A stretch of 64,000 nt of DNA from Ceratothoa steindachneri (GCA_963969495.1 OZ018333.1:85911256-85975255), one strand, 5' to 3'. Counted from the first letter of the stretch, positions 32,398-44,330 are shown. Numbers and translations are program-made. Notes: generated by a model from the letters alone, not told the origin.

Positions 32398-33175
32398 TGT
32401 GGTGGAGCGAATGTGAGTGTGTATGAAGGGCCATTCTCCCACCCCCTTTTCCCAATACCCTCTCCCTCCTTCTGTAAGAATGTGTGTGTGTGAATAACTT
32501 GAATTTAAATTTTGTTTTGTTTTGTTTTTAATTTTATTGATGTTTGTATTCTCTTTTCAGAGATAGTTTCTTTGCTAAATTTATTTTAACAAAAGATTAT
32601 ATTTTGAAAGAATAGTTTTAAAGATAAATATATAAAGAATTATTAATGCTGAAAATTGTTTGGATATACATTTAGAGAGAGTGGAAGCTTGGACGGACTG
32701 CAAGAAGGGTTCTCTAGACGAGTGCTCCACCCAGCCCTGAGACAGAAGGCTTTCATACCTCGCTAGACACCTGAACTACCACACCCACATTGGCTGACGA
32801 GCCTGCCTCCTTTTATATTAGCCTACTACCACCCACCTACAGCACACAAGTGATAGTGCGTGCCCCTTTTCGTTTGGGCGTTGTTGTTTTTTTATTTTGA
32901 CGTGTAGATATATTTAAGTAAATTTGTTCTATTCGCCCATTATAAAATTCTTTTGGTATCTTGTTTGGATTGGGGAATTTGGCCTCATTTTGAAGTGTGC
33001 ACACTTCCCTTGTAAATATAAATTTTTGTAATTATCATTGTACATTTTTTTTGGTAAGTAATGGGACTGTATATACAATCCATTTCATTTTCCTTCGATT
33101 TCTCACGTCCGGATTAGTGTAGGAAGCGGGTTGGATCGATTGGGGGTTAGTCTAGATTTTTGGCCCGCTACAACA
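32398..33175 (+). repeat. 3' LTR of Gypsy G2
   Basis: Starts TGTGGTGGAGCG right after the polypurine tract and ends CGCTACAACA, giving the usual TG...CA ends over about 778 bp. LINE-A ORF1 sequence (like 20,985 in A3) resumes immediately after it. No matching 5' LTR exists in the window, so the boundaries rest on the ends and context alone. Confidence 0.65.
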
Positions 33176-34452
33176 GTCAAACATGACGAAGAGTGTAGGG
33201 GTGGGTCTCGAGGCCCCTCCCTGTTTTCTCATCACACGTTTGACCTTGACTGCCCCATGGTCGTCCAACTCTAAGGTGATGTCCTCTATGGACTAGTCAA
33301 TGAGTTCCCTCCAATAAACTACTCCTTTCACAAAGTTCATGGTAGAGTGCGGCTTCCCCCCCATGGAAGGCCCTACCATCTGAGGCTGGGTTGCCTCATG
33401 AACTATGTCTATCACAGGAGGGGCCTCCAGTTGGCCATCCCCTCCCAGGACATCGCAGGTCCCATTGGCAGAGTCACCAGTCATGTGTGGGGAGGCACAG
33501 GCCTTAACCCCTAAGAGGTTTAGTATTCTTGCCAGCAGCTCTTTTGAGGGAAGCGACTGAAGGGGCCTGGCTTCCCTCTCCCCCAAAAGGGGGTTTGCCC
33601 TACTGAGCCGCTTCAATGAGGGATGGTCGGCAATGGGCTGCATGCTGGCTTTCTTGGCAGTTCCCTTAGAAAGAAAAGGAGGGACTGCCGCTGGAAATAG
33701 GGAGGTGCCCAAAAGCACCTCCAGAGAAGGGGGTGAGGGTGAGTCCCCTACAGCATAGTCGTAGGAGAGGAGTAAGCCTCCTCTCCGGTTAGAGAAATAT
33801 GGAGGGGCACCTGCGCAAGCACAGGGAGGGGGGTCCTCCATTCTTTTGATGGAGCTGCCCGAGGGTGGCTCCATTGATGAGCAAGGGGAATTGGGGAGAG
33901 ATTTGGGTCTTTTTTTAAATTTTTATACATGGGCATGGTGACCTTCTTTGTTCGACGGGAAGCAATAGCTCATCACCCCTCGCAGTTGCCCACTCTGCAA
34001 GGGGTGCTTACAGGCCTGGCAGAGCCAGGTGCCACCATTTAAGGCCACCCCTCCCGCCTGGTGACCTGGCAGCCTTTCAGCATGGCGGCTCCACCTTGGG
34101 CACGGCGTAAAATTGATAGTGTGAAGAGAAAAGGAAAAGGGACGTGAGGAAGGTATGGGTGGAGATGAAACAGGTTGTTAAATAACCACCATCCCGAACT
34201 GGAGCTGAGAGGTCAAGGGACATTGTCCCCTCCCCCCTCAGCCCCAATCTGGGATGGTTGGCTGAGGTCAGCATCTACCCTGTGAAATTAGATGCTGACC
34301 AGAGAAAGTTGTGGGAGAAATACAGGCTATCTGAAGGAAGGAAGAGAGGCTAAGCTGGGGCTGGATGGAGGGCTGGACGGAGCGCTGGATCCCGTCAGCA
34401 TGGCAGCCAGGATGGCAAATCGTCACGCCCCTTACAGGCCTTACTGGCAACA
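33176..34452 (-). mobile_element. LINE-A copy A4, right part (ORF1 and 5' untranslated region)
   Basis: 33,176-33,350 matches A3 at 20,985-21,160. The copy then jumps at about 33,353 to sequence matching A3 at about 21,831 (internal deletion of roughly 670 bp) and continues through the ORF1 start. From 33,950 to 34,452 it is 5' untranslated sequence that recurs at 44,340 (A5) and 46,290 (A6). Between the two A4 parts, about 690 bp of ORF1 are missing at the Gypsy insertion. Confidence 0.75.
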
Positions 34453-35904
34453 TCATAGCTTATAAATAGGACCCATTTTGCAAATGTTTTTGTTTAGTTT
34501 TGATATGGCATTTTTGTGCTCTCCATGTGCTTCTTCGTTATTTGAATTCGGCTAAATTTTGTATAATCGCAAAAAACTATTAGATAATCTAGAGGCGCAT
34601 AAACTAATCAAGAAACCTATAAAAGTAAGTTTGTTATTAGGTTAGGTTTTTCTGCCAGCAGTAAAAAGCTGTTGGGTAAAAAAAATGGTAAATTCAAGGG
34701 GACTGCTCATAGGGCAGATATCACTACGGGGGGACCACCCTGCAATGATAAAATATATACCCATATACAAAAAAATATAACGCCATAATTGTTCACATCT
34801 GACGCTACCGTCTGACATCATAAGACATATATTGTAGCATATAAACAGCGCCCCCTACCATGCAGCCTGAAACTGAAGTGTTACCAAATGCTACACCTTT
34901 TGTAAAGTGAGGATGATACTACGTATTAATAATTTTGTGCCATTGATTAGCTTTTGGTAAATTAACTAAATTAAGTATAATAAAGGTAGCCTTTGTAAAA
35001 ATATGACATGCTTCCTCAAGTTGTTATTGCAATTTTAGAACTGCAATCTTTTTCAGGGAGTATGTTAGAAATTAGGTTTACTGTATCTGAATATGAATAG
35101 AATTTTTATTAAAGTAACTTTAAATTAAATACAATAATAAAGTCTGTTTAAAAATTGGTAAAGTTAAATATCAAAGCAAACAAATATAGTCCTTTATAAT
35201 CAACAATCATTTGGTAGTTCGGCTCTGATAGTTAGATTTGTTTATTTCAATTAAATAGTTAAATAAATGTAAGTTTCATTAATGTTATTTAGTAAAATAA
35301 CTAGTAGCATTAATGATAAATAATTAATAAAATAATAATAATTTCCAAAATAAATAATCACGTTATAATGTAAAGTGGCTAGAACAGCTCTATTTGTGTC
35401 TGTGTGGTAGAGTTTGAAATCAAAGATGGACTGCGGGAAATATTTTTCTGTATGTTCTGAGCCGGAGTCAGCGGAAGACACAAATATTACTTAGTGAATA
35501 TAAAGTAAAATTTTGGAAGTAAACCAAGACTTCACAGCCCAGCTGCAACTAAATCTGGATCTCCAAAAGTTTAAGTATCTTTGCACATTGTTTTTTGTTA
35601 GAAATAGTATGAAAACTATAAACTTGTGTGTAAATAAAAACTTTGGGGTTACTCTGCAAGTGATAAGTAAATAACAGGTGGGTACAAATTTATAGTTACA
35701 CAAATTCGTAACAAGTAATTCCTAACAAAATCAAGTAGTATAATTTATGGTAAAGATTCGTTTTAACACAAATGTGCACAATAATTTAAAAATGCGTTTT
35801 TTCTATGCAGTTTTATATGCACTCTTCACATCTGACACTAGTTTTTCCTGGAAATGTATACTTTGCCCATAATCAACAGTCTATATGTTCTGTTACATAA
35901 TCTG
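34453..35904. other. AT-rich DNA, no gene seen
   Basis: Except for an inverted-repeat element end at 34,755-34,893, I see no recognisable coding or structural feature. Confidence 0.5.
34755..34893 (-). repeat. End of a DNA element related to the 35,981-36,818 element
   Basis: Its right edge reads GCGCCCCCTACCAT, then CTGAAGTGTTACC. This matches the right terminal inverted repeat of the 35,981-36,818 element (GCCCCCTATCGT..CTGAAGTAACCC). The partner left end was not found. Confidence 0.45.
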
Positions 35905-36970
35905 CTATTGCTTGACTTTAGAGACAGCATAATAGGACTTAGGGATCACCACTTAAAAATTAAAAAACAGAGGTGCAGTTTGGGACAATACTTCAGGTTA
36001 GTGGCTCACCCTAGAGGTGCTATTTTGGGGCTACAATTAATGCGATCATCTCTGCATGTTTATCAAATTAATAAAGATGCTAATGCTACCTACTATAGGC
36101 TTTTTCCACCCCAAAAGTAACATTTTTAGTTACCTTCAAAATGGGGATTGACCCCCATATCTCTGACTTAAGTGTGGAATGTTGCATCCTCCCCATACCA
36201 CGCAACTTAAAAATATCCTTGTAATATTCATAATTTGAAAGGCTAACATTTAGGTGATTGCTAATAAATAATCACTTCATGGCAAAGGCTAAACCATCTC
36301 CACCTTTCACTATTATAATTGATCCGCACTTCTTTCCCATACCTGTCACAAATTTTCACTTTTAAAATAGTCCATGATTTATACAAAAGACTTAAATTGA
36401 CTGAAGTATGGACAACAGCCATATTAAAATCAAACAAACTGAATGTATAATAATTATGCTCTATTAACTGCTTGGCTCTAGGGTTGTACAATGTGCAACC
36501 TAGGTCATCAGACCTGAATATCATCAAGGTAGGTAGAAGGGTTGCCAATGTGTGAAAGTAATGGTTTATTTTAACAAAAGAAGCTGTGCAATTTTATCTT
36601 TAAACAAAATAATGAAACTTAGAAAATTTCATTGAAATACTTATTAAATAAAATTGAGTGAAAGTGCATGCACTTACTAAATAGTAAATAAGAGAGACCC
36701 CCAAACAAATACAACACAATGATTGGTCACAACAAAAGCAACTGTCAGCTGTAATAAAGCATAAATTGTAGCCCAGAAATAGTGCCCCCTATCGTGTGCC
36801 CCAAAACTGAAGTAACCCAACTTGGATGTTAGAAAATATTTTTTCACCAATAGAATGCTAGATTACTGAAATAGTTAGCCACCTGAGACAGTCCAAAGCT
36901 GAATGTTTTCAAGTGCTAACTTTGAGGGGAAGATTCTGGACTCATTTCTGTGGATGCATTTTTATTAGGT
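35905..36970 (+). mobile_element. CR1 3' fragment interrupted by a DNA element
   Basis: 35,905-35,980 encodes the CR1 C-terminal DHHLKIKKQR motif. 36,819-36,970 continues it with LDV-RKYFFTNR-like sequence and the 3' region ending near TGTGGATGCATTTTT. The joint matches 17,335-17,365 of CR1 copy 1 almost base for base when the 838-bp insert is removed. Confidence 0.7.
35981..36818. mobile_element. Non-coding DNA transposon (MITE-like) with ~60-bp inverted ends
   Basis: The left end reads GGGACAATACTTCAGG, then GGGGCTACAATTAATGC. The right end, in reverse complement, reads GGGTTACTTCAGTTTTGG, then GGGCTACAATTTATGC. The ends pair over about 60 bp with gaps. No transposase is encoded within. 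It is precisely inserted in a CR1 fragment, which proves mobility or at least clean insertion. Confidence 0.65.
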
Positions 36971-38775
36971 GGTATTAAAAACTAATAATGGTAATTTTAG
37001 AAATTCTCATCATCATTTACCGCTTCGGTTAGTCACAGAAGCACTTATTTTTAAGATACTAGCACTCTGAGTATGACTCTATTTGCAGCAATACTATCTT
37101 AAAAATAACTGCTTTCCGGGTGAGTGTGTCTGCACCCCCTGCAACTTCAAAGCCTACAAATAGATTTGAATTCAAAATTCAATTGCTAAATGTCATTAGG
37201 CCTCTAGTTTGAGTCAAAGGCTGGCACTTGTCCGAATGCGGGCATTAGAATGCCACCTGCCCTTAAACGCACTAACAGAAAATTTGCACTGTTTTTTTGC
37301 GCTTTTGAATCCTTTAATCCGGAACTAGCACAGCCACATACACAATTGTACCATATAAACTAAAAAAAAAGAGAGATGCGAATTGTTTGAAATATAGGTA
37401 CAGGAATCTAAAACAAAATTACATTGGGTAATTGGTAAAAAATGCATGTGCAGATCGCCTGCAGATCGAAAAAAAAGAAGACTGGTATTGGTTTAATATC
37501 ACCAGCAGACGGATGTGCGGGTCCCCTATAGATCTAAAAAAAAGCCAGGTCTAGGCGATATTGGGCAAAGGTTGAGGAAACGAGGACAAAAATGATGAAG
37601 AAAGATTCAAACTTAGCAAAATAACAATATTGTTCATAAAGTGGATAAATATGTTGGTATTTGGGTCTGGGAAGCTAACAATGAGCATCATTTTTAGAAT
37701 TAAAAACATTTGTCTTTGAAAATTACAAAATTGTATTTGTTAAAACAAATCTTTACCAAAATCTTTAGCTGTAGGGTGGGGTGGAGGAACACCAACCTAT
37801 TAGTAGAAAAACCTGCATAAAAATTCCATTTTGAACCTGAGCAAGTGCAAACCATGCCCAAAACAAACTTCACAAAATAGCCCACCTATGATATACTTAT
37901 AAATCCTCAACTCAGAAAATAAGTGTCATTTTTGGCACCTCAAAATTTGGGGGGACCTCGGTCGGTGTTCCCATACCGCAGGGAAACACTGACTGCGGTG
38001 TGGGGGAAGCTCATAAAACAAAAGACATTGAGGGTTTTTGGCTGGAAATCAACATATATGATAACCCTAGCCACCCTCTATCATTATTAAGTGATGAAAT
38101 GAAAGATAAGCACATAAAATTTTTTCATTTAATTGACAAAGTATACTTGAGCAACATATAGCTTAATTACATACAAATAGAAGGAATTCACGCATCAATG
38201 TTTCCCCACATATTGGCAGTCAATGTTCTCCCAAACCACCATTTTTTTTCACAACAATGCTATCCATGGTGGCCAATTCGAAAGGATGCACTTCTTTTCA
38301 CTCGATAAAATGTCAATATGGCTAAATATCATAATGAAACTTAACTCAAAATAATCACCCCATATTCACAGATGTGAGACACCATATGAAAACTGAAAAA
38401 TAACAACAAACATCTGAAAAATCAATTTTCTTACCTGGTAAACAGAGACGTCATGATGGCAGAAACCTGTTGCTCACATGTTGTTCACTGAGGATGGGTG
38501 CTGTGTTGGTGGTGAGTCGCTGCGGGCAATTTGAAATAGTTATTGGACCAGAGCATTTGGCCGGCGTTCCCCTTCCTTAACCCTAAATTTCAAATTACAT
38601 TTTATGCAATCAAATTTAGTGTTTATTAACTAATGTTTGACAAAGAAAATTGAAAGGATTGAGTGTTGTTCGTTTAAGAAAGGCGGAGCTCACTGCTCAT
38701 GCACCTTGCCATTTGAAACCCAAAAGGCGGAAGAGGTAGCATCAATTTAAAAATTCAAAACCTCAGAAAGTATGA
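36971..38775. other. AT-rich DNA with small hairpins, no gene seen
   Basis: It contains a hairpin at 37,041-37,113, an imperfect direct repeat at 37,447 and 37,511, and a GC-rich weak hairpin near 37,955-38,000. No coding pattern was found. Confidence 0.5.
37041..37113. repeat. Imperfect inverted repeat (hairpin)
   Basis: Arms TTATTTTTAAGATA (left) and TATCTTAAAAATAA (right) extend to about 20 paired bases with two mismatches around a loop of roughly 27 bases. Confidence 0.6.
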
Positions 38776-39192
38776 TAACATAACATAAAATAATTTCACG
38801 GATGACAAAGGCCACAAGGGCCTATCAAAGGAAATCTGCATCCATCAAAACCCACCCACATAGGATTATATTAATAATCGCCAGGGGAAAACAAAATCAA
38901 AGTCCCCCACAATATAATATAAGAGATGACAAAAGCCACAAGGGCCCATCATAGGTCATCCGAGTCAAACAGCCTCTTTTTTTAAGGCACCCAAACTCCC
39001 AAGAAAACTACATCCAGAGGATTGCATCCAGAAAAGGGGGAAACCAATCAAGGCTTGTCAAGAACTAAATCCTGCAGCTATAGTTATATACAAACAATAT
39101 TAATATATACAAAACTTAGGAACCATCACAAACTTCCCTCCCTATAAACTCATCCAACCTACTCTTAAATACATTTAAATTTGGACTACCTA

Positions 39193-40239
39193 CTACCCTC
39201 CACGGCAATTTATCCAGAAGTCCACCACTCTATTGGTGAAAAAATATTTTCTTAAATCCAACCTAAACCGTTGCTTTTTAATTTTCAAGTGGTGACTTCT
39301 AGTCCAATTTCCATCATCTAACTCAAAAAACTTGCTAACATCCAATTTATCTATCCCAGAAAAAATTTTAAAGAGCTCAATCATATCCCCTCTCACACAC
39401 CTCCTTTCGAACGAGAACACATTTAATACCCTCAGTCTATCTATATATTCAAGGTGCCTCAGGAAAAGAATAATCTTTGTTGCCCTCCGTTGCACTGACT
39501 CAAGGTTAATATCGTGTCTAAAGTGTGGGAACCATGCCTGTATACAGTACTCTAGATGAGGCCTAACACAAGAGTTATAGAGTTTAAGAATAACCTCCTT
39601 ACTTTTGTAACTGACATTTCTCTTAATGAAACCCAGCACTCTATTTGCCCTATTTCTTGCTTCAATACACTGCTTAGAAAACCTTAATGACTTATCTATT
39701 ACTACTCCTAGATCTTTCTCATCCTCTATTGAGCTCAGCCAATGCCCATCCATTTCATAGTTAAATTCTCTATTATCTTTTCCCATGTTAATAACTTTGC
39801 ACTTATCAAGGTTGAAAGTCATTTGCCACTTATGTGCCCAGGATAACAATTTATTTAAATCCCCCTGCACTTTAAAATTATCATCAATATCTTAAACTAC
39901 AGCTGCTAATTTGGTATCATCCGCAAAAATTGACACTTTATTATTAACTGCCTCCCCAAGATAGTTTATATAGATGACAAATAATAATGGACCGAGAACT
40001 GATCCCTGAGGAACCCCACTGATAACATCCCTCCACTCTGACTTTACACCATTTAGCACTACCCTTTGCTTCCTATCTTTCAGCCACTCAGCTATCCAAT
40101 TTGAAACTCCTCTGCATATCCCAATCATTTTTAATTTATGAACTAGTCTCCTATGTGGTACCTTATCAAATGCTTTACTAAAATCAAGTAAATTACATCT
40201 ACATTCTCTCCCTTATCTACTTGATTTGTTACGAACTCA
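39193..40239 (-). pseudogene. CR1-a reverse transcriptase, C-terminal half
   Basis: 40,128-39,892 encodes [28 protein letters not shown] and the catalytic box as FADDTKL. After a stop near 39,892, 225 codons (39,870-39,193) encode the typical CR1 end: WQMTFNLDKCKVINMGKD, DEKDLGVVIDKSLRFSKQC, SCVRPHLEYCIQAW, SVQRRATKI, RRCVRGDMIELFK, KYFFTNRVVDFW. It is less decayed than copy 1. The split by copy b and the stop make it inactive. Confidence 0.8.
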
Positions 40240-42942
40240 AACCTGAGGTTGAGATTGAGGGCTTTAACATGTTCCATACAGATAGGAATAGGAAGAGAGG
40301 AGGAGGGGTTATTATTTATATTAAAGATAATCTCCAGTGTTGTGTAAACAGTACAATTAAATTAGATGATAACACAGAGTCATTATGGCTAAATGTAAAG
40401 GAAGGTAAAAACAAGCTTGTCATAGGATTATTATACAGACCACCAAATCTTAGTAAGGAAGCTTCAAATCTTCTGTGGCAGGAGATACAACGGGCATGTA
40501 GAAGTAAGCATGTGTGTATAATGGGCAATTTTAATTACAGAAATATAGACTGGGAAGCTCTTGTGGGTGATCAGGAGGATGGGGAATTTTTGAATGTTGT
40601 CCAAGATAATTTTCTGAGGCAGATTATTAACGAACCCACTAGAGGTAATAATATACTGGATTTAGTTCTGACAAATAGGGAAGAAGTTATTAAGGATACT
40701 GAGATTGGAGGAAATTTGGGTAATAGTGACCATTGTGAAATTAGATTCAAGATGGAATGGTATTGATAGTAGCATGAACAATGTTACAATTCCTGACTTT
40801 AGAAGAGCAAATTATAATGGGCTAAGGACTTACCTGGAGGCAGTTGTACAGAAACCAGGCAATGAAATCAAATCAGGAATAGATTCAATGATATCAGTTA
40901 GTGGAGACAATAATCACCAGGAGGAAAGAGATTACAATTGAAGAGGAGTATGAAAGAATAATTGAGCAATTAATTACAGGTCAGATGATTAACATTCCAT
41001 ATAAGGAGATTAGGACTAAAAATAATGACCCAAAATGGATGACAGATAAAATTAAGCATTATATTGGCATTAAAAAGGGCATTTATAGGAAAATAAAAAA
41101 TGGAGAGGATCACTTAAGGCAGAGATATAATGAACTAGCAAGAGATGTTAAAAAGTTAATTAGAGTAGCAAGGAGAAATTATGAAATTAAAGTGGCAAAT
41201 AGGGCAAAGGAAGATCCTAAAAGTTTTTAGCAATTATACAAAACTAAGGTTAGAGATAAAATAGGCCCACTTATAGATTCTAATGGAGAATTAGTGAGTG
41301 ATAGGGACTCATTGGCTGGAATGCTAAATGACTTTTTTCTCTGAGTATTTACACAGGAGGATACTCTAAATATACCCGAGGTGTCAATGATCTTGCGGGG
41401 TAATGATGAAGAGAAATTAAAGGATATCTTGATCACAAAGGAGATAGTGACAAAGGAAATTGATAAAATCAAAAGTAGTAAAGCACCCGGTCCTGATGAG
41501 CTCTTTCCTAGAATTTTGAAAGAATGTAAGGATGTGTTAAGTGAGCCCCTAGCATGCATCTTTAGAAAATCATTGGAGAGTGGCATTGTGCCAGTGGCAT
41601 GGAAGAAAGCCAATGTGATACCTATATTTAAGAAAGGGGATAAAACAAATATGTCTAATTACAGACCAGTAAGTTTGACATCAGTGGTAGGGAAAATGAT
41701 GGAATCTATTATAGCAAGGAGTATTAGGGATCACTTGGATAAGCATAAGTTGATAAAAGAATCACAGCATGGCTTTAGTAAGGGTAAATCCTGTCTGACT
41801 AATTTGCTGTCTTTTTATAGTAAGGTGTATGAAGCAGCAGATAATGATGAAAACTATGATATTTTATACTTGGACTTTAGTAAGGCTTTTGATCGAGTGC
41901 CACACTTACGGCTTGTGAGCAAAGTTAAAGCACACGGGGTCGATGGCAGTATATTTAGGTGGATTCAGTCATGGCTTGGTGACAGACAGCAAAGAGTTAG
42001 TATAGATGGAGTTAAATCTGAGTGGGGGTGTGTTAGCAGTGGAGTTCCGCAAGGATCTGTTTTGGGTCTCTTGCTATTCTTAATTTATATTAATGATCTT
42101 GACATAGGTATAAGTAGTGACCTGAGTAAATTTGCTGATGATACTAAGCTAGGTAGGGCCATTAGGGCTGATTCTGATGCTGTTGTAATGTAGGAGGAAT
42201 TGACCATTCTGTCCAATTGGGCCGAGAAATGGCAAATGAAGTTTAACATAGACAAATGTAGTGTACTTAGTATAGGTAGAAATAATCCATTGAATAGTTA
42301 TAAATTAAATGGGAGAATTTTAGGGAGGACCGATTGTGAGAGGGACTTGGGTATTTTGGTAAGTTCAGACCTTCGTCCTAGAAAGCAATGCCTAAATGCT
42401 AAGAATAAAGCTAATAGGATATTGGGATTCATTTAGGAGGAGTGTAAGCAATAAGAGTGCTGAAGTCATTCTAAAACTTATCTGGCGCTAGTTAGGCCTC
42501 ATCTAGACTATGCAGTACAATTTTGGTCACCATATTATAGGAAGGATATTATTTGCTTGAGTCTGTGCAGAGAAGGATGACAAAGATGATGGGTGGGCTA
42601 AGGAACTTACCTTATGGTGAAAGGCTCAGAAAACTAAATCTCCACACATTGGAAAGGAGAAGAGTCAGAGGGGAATTGATTGAAGTCTTCAAATGGGTAA
42701 AAGGATATAATAAAGGGGATCTGGGTAAGGTTCTTATACTTAGTGAACATGACAGGACACGTAGCAATGGGTTTAAGCTTGATAAGTATAGGTTTAGGAA
42801 GGAGATTGGGAGGAATTGGTTTACAAATCGTGTGGTAGATGAATGGAATAGGCTCACTAGACATGTGATAGAAGCCTCCTCTCTGGGTAGTTTTAAGAAT
42901 AGATTAGATAAATATATGGATGAAGCTGCTAGATGGGACTGA
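40240..42942 (+). pseudogene. CR1-b ORF2 (endonuclease, reverse transcriptase)
   Basis: Endonuclease: HTDRNRKRGGGVIIYIK, LVIGLLYRPP, IMGNFNYRNIDWE (GNFN for the usual GDFN), GNLGNSDHCEI. A stop at about 40,764 ends this stretch. Linker: 40,901-41,230. RT at 41,381-42,193: [76 protein letters not shown] stop at 42,191 follows, then the C-terminal pieces at 42,200-42,436 and 42,553-42,942 (VQRRMTKMMG; RRVRGELIEVFK; RNWFTNRVVDEWN). Reverse-transcriptase catalytic residues are intact, but several stops and frameshifts inactivate the copy. Confidence 0.8.
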
Positions 42943-43204
42943 CTTTTTTTTTATGTACATATGTATATATTTTTCTAAGGAGTGGGGAGATTATATTTTG
43001 CGGTTGCATGAATGGACATAATCCTCTGGATGCATTTTATGTATATTGTAGATTAGATCTGACGAACTCCTGTTAAGGGTGACAATGTTGATGACTTTTC
43101 TCTGGTAAGAAATCTTTTGTGTGTTGACTGGAACAGGAGCTGCCAAGTGTAGGCCATGAATGGTCTTTTGCAGTCTCCTTTTCTTATGTTTTTATGTTCT
43201 TAAG
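40240..43204 (+). mobile_element. CR1 copy b (plus), inserted into CR1 copy a
   Basis: Runs from inside the endonuclease to a complete 3' end. That end contains 'gagctgccaagtgtaggcc' and 'tcttatgtttttatgttcttaag'. It is bounded on both sides by CR1-a with little or no target duplication (at most about two bases). It is 5'-truncated, as is usual for LINE insertions. Confidence 0.8.
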
Positions 43205-43985
43205 TCTAGTAAATTAGTCAAACATGATCTACCTGATCTAAACCCATGCTGAGCATTGCTGATTAATCCTCATTCTCTTTATGTTGGCAAATCCCTTTTT
43301 GAACTATTTTCTCAAGAATTTTACAGACTACAAGAGTTAGGCTAACCGGTCTAAAGTTATTTGGATCATCTTTACTACCCTTCTTGAAAATGGGGACTAC
43401 ATTCGCTCTCTTCCAAATCATCGAGTATTTCTCCATATTCCAGTGACCTAGTATACAACTTCTCCAGAGCTATTGAGATACTTTCTACCCCTTCTTTAAG
43501 TATCCTAGAATGAATATTATCAGGGCCGGAGGCCTTGGTAGCATCAAACTCACCTATTAGTCCTTTTATCGTCCTTCAATCCACACTAATGGTAGTAAAC
43601 ACGTCTTTCCCTGACCGATGAGTACTATACATAAGACTATTTAGTTTCTCCTTTGTAAATACTGATGCAAAATGACCATTTAGTACCTCAACTATTTCCT
43701 CATCAGTTTCTCTCACAACCCCTTCATATTTGATAGGTCCTATTTTAACTCTGCCAGACTTATTAATTTTATAGTAACTAAAGAACTTTCTAGGATCTCT
43801 GTTGCTATCCTGATATAATTTAATTTCTGACACTCTTTTGTTCTTCTATATAATCTTATTTAATTCATTTCTAGCCATTCTATAATCACTTAAATTTTGA
43901 GTATATTTTCTACCTGTAATTTTTTGTATGCCCTATGTCAAACCTTTCCTAATAAACCAGCCTATACTGACTGGATTGTTTTACA
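43205..43985 (-). pseudogene. CR1-a linker and reverse transcriptase, N-terminal half
   Basis: 43,833-43,576 encodes the linker (DSNRDPRKFFSYYKINKS; EIVEVLNGHFASVFTKE). Further on the minus strand come decayed RT motifs (a VVPIFKKGSKDD-like stretch and a block ending GRSCLTN near 43,205). Frameshifts are present. It belongs with 39,193-40,239. Confidence 0.7.
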
Positions 43986-44330
43986 ACAATAAAAAAAAAA
44001 TAGAAGTAAAAATAGTTTGCAAAAAAAAAAAAAAAATAGTATATAATTATTAAAATTAGTGGCAGATGGTTTTGCTACTTTTAAAAGGTTTTTTTTCGGC
44101 TATCCCACTGCCCAATCAGTGAGCTGTATTAAACACAGTCATTGACCAATCATAAACATCTATTGTGATTGGTAAGAGTAGTAGCAGGGCCTTTTGCCTA
44201 TAAATTCTTTTTTTTCAGCTAATTTTTACCTCACTTCATTGTTTTGAGTCGGTAATTTAAGACTACGATAGTGCTGAATACTTGTTGCCATTTCTACTAA
44301 AAATTAATATATTTTAAGTTCTTTTGCAAT
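43986..44330. other. No gene seen; A-rich runs
   Basis: Short poly(A) runs at 43,990-44,038, then AT-rich DNA. No coding pattern. Confidence 0.45.

Larger units (their letters stand above)
26885..33175 (+). mobile_element. Ty3/Gypsy element copy G2 with two protease domains and an OTU-like domain
   Basis: Domain order on the plus strand: retropepsin 1 (26,900-27,200), reverse transcriptase (27,780-28,700), RNase H (28,980-29,340), OTU-like segment (29,431-29,814), retropepsin 2 (29,962-30,255), integrase (30,640-31,470), C-terminal extension (31,483-32,343), polypurine tract, and one 3' LTR. No gag and no 5' LTR are present, so the left end is truncated. The sense strand is strikingly poor in C over most of its length. 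Breaks: one frameshift near 27,350, a 256-bp tandem duplication at 27,867, one missing base near 30,250, a frameshift near 31,210 and a stop at 31,471. The element sits inside LINE-A ORF1. Confidence 0.85.
38776..43985 (-). mobile_element. CR1 copy a (minus), split by CR1 copy b
   Basis: The 3' region and RT C-terminal half lie at 38,776-40,239. The RT N-terminal half and linker lie at 43,205-43,985. The break falls inside the conserved CLTNLLEF..VTNQ block and the two halves meet at codon level. The 3' end has TAACATAACATA and the same terminal sequence as CR1 copy 1. Confidence 0.8.

Noticed and set aside
34620..34660. Telomere-like TTAGGTTAGG repeat
   Set aside because: Only one short TTAGGTTAGG stretch is present near 34,638. 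It is not an array.
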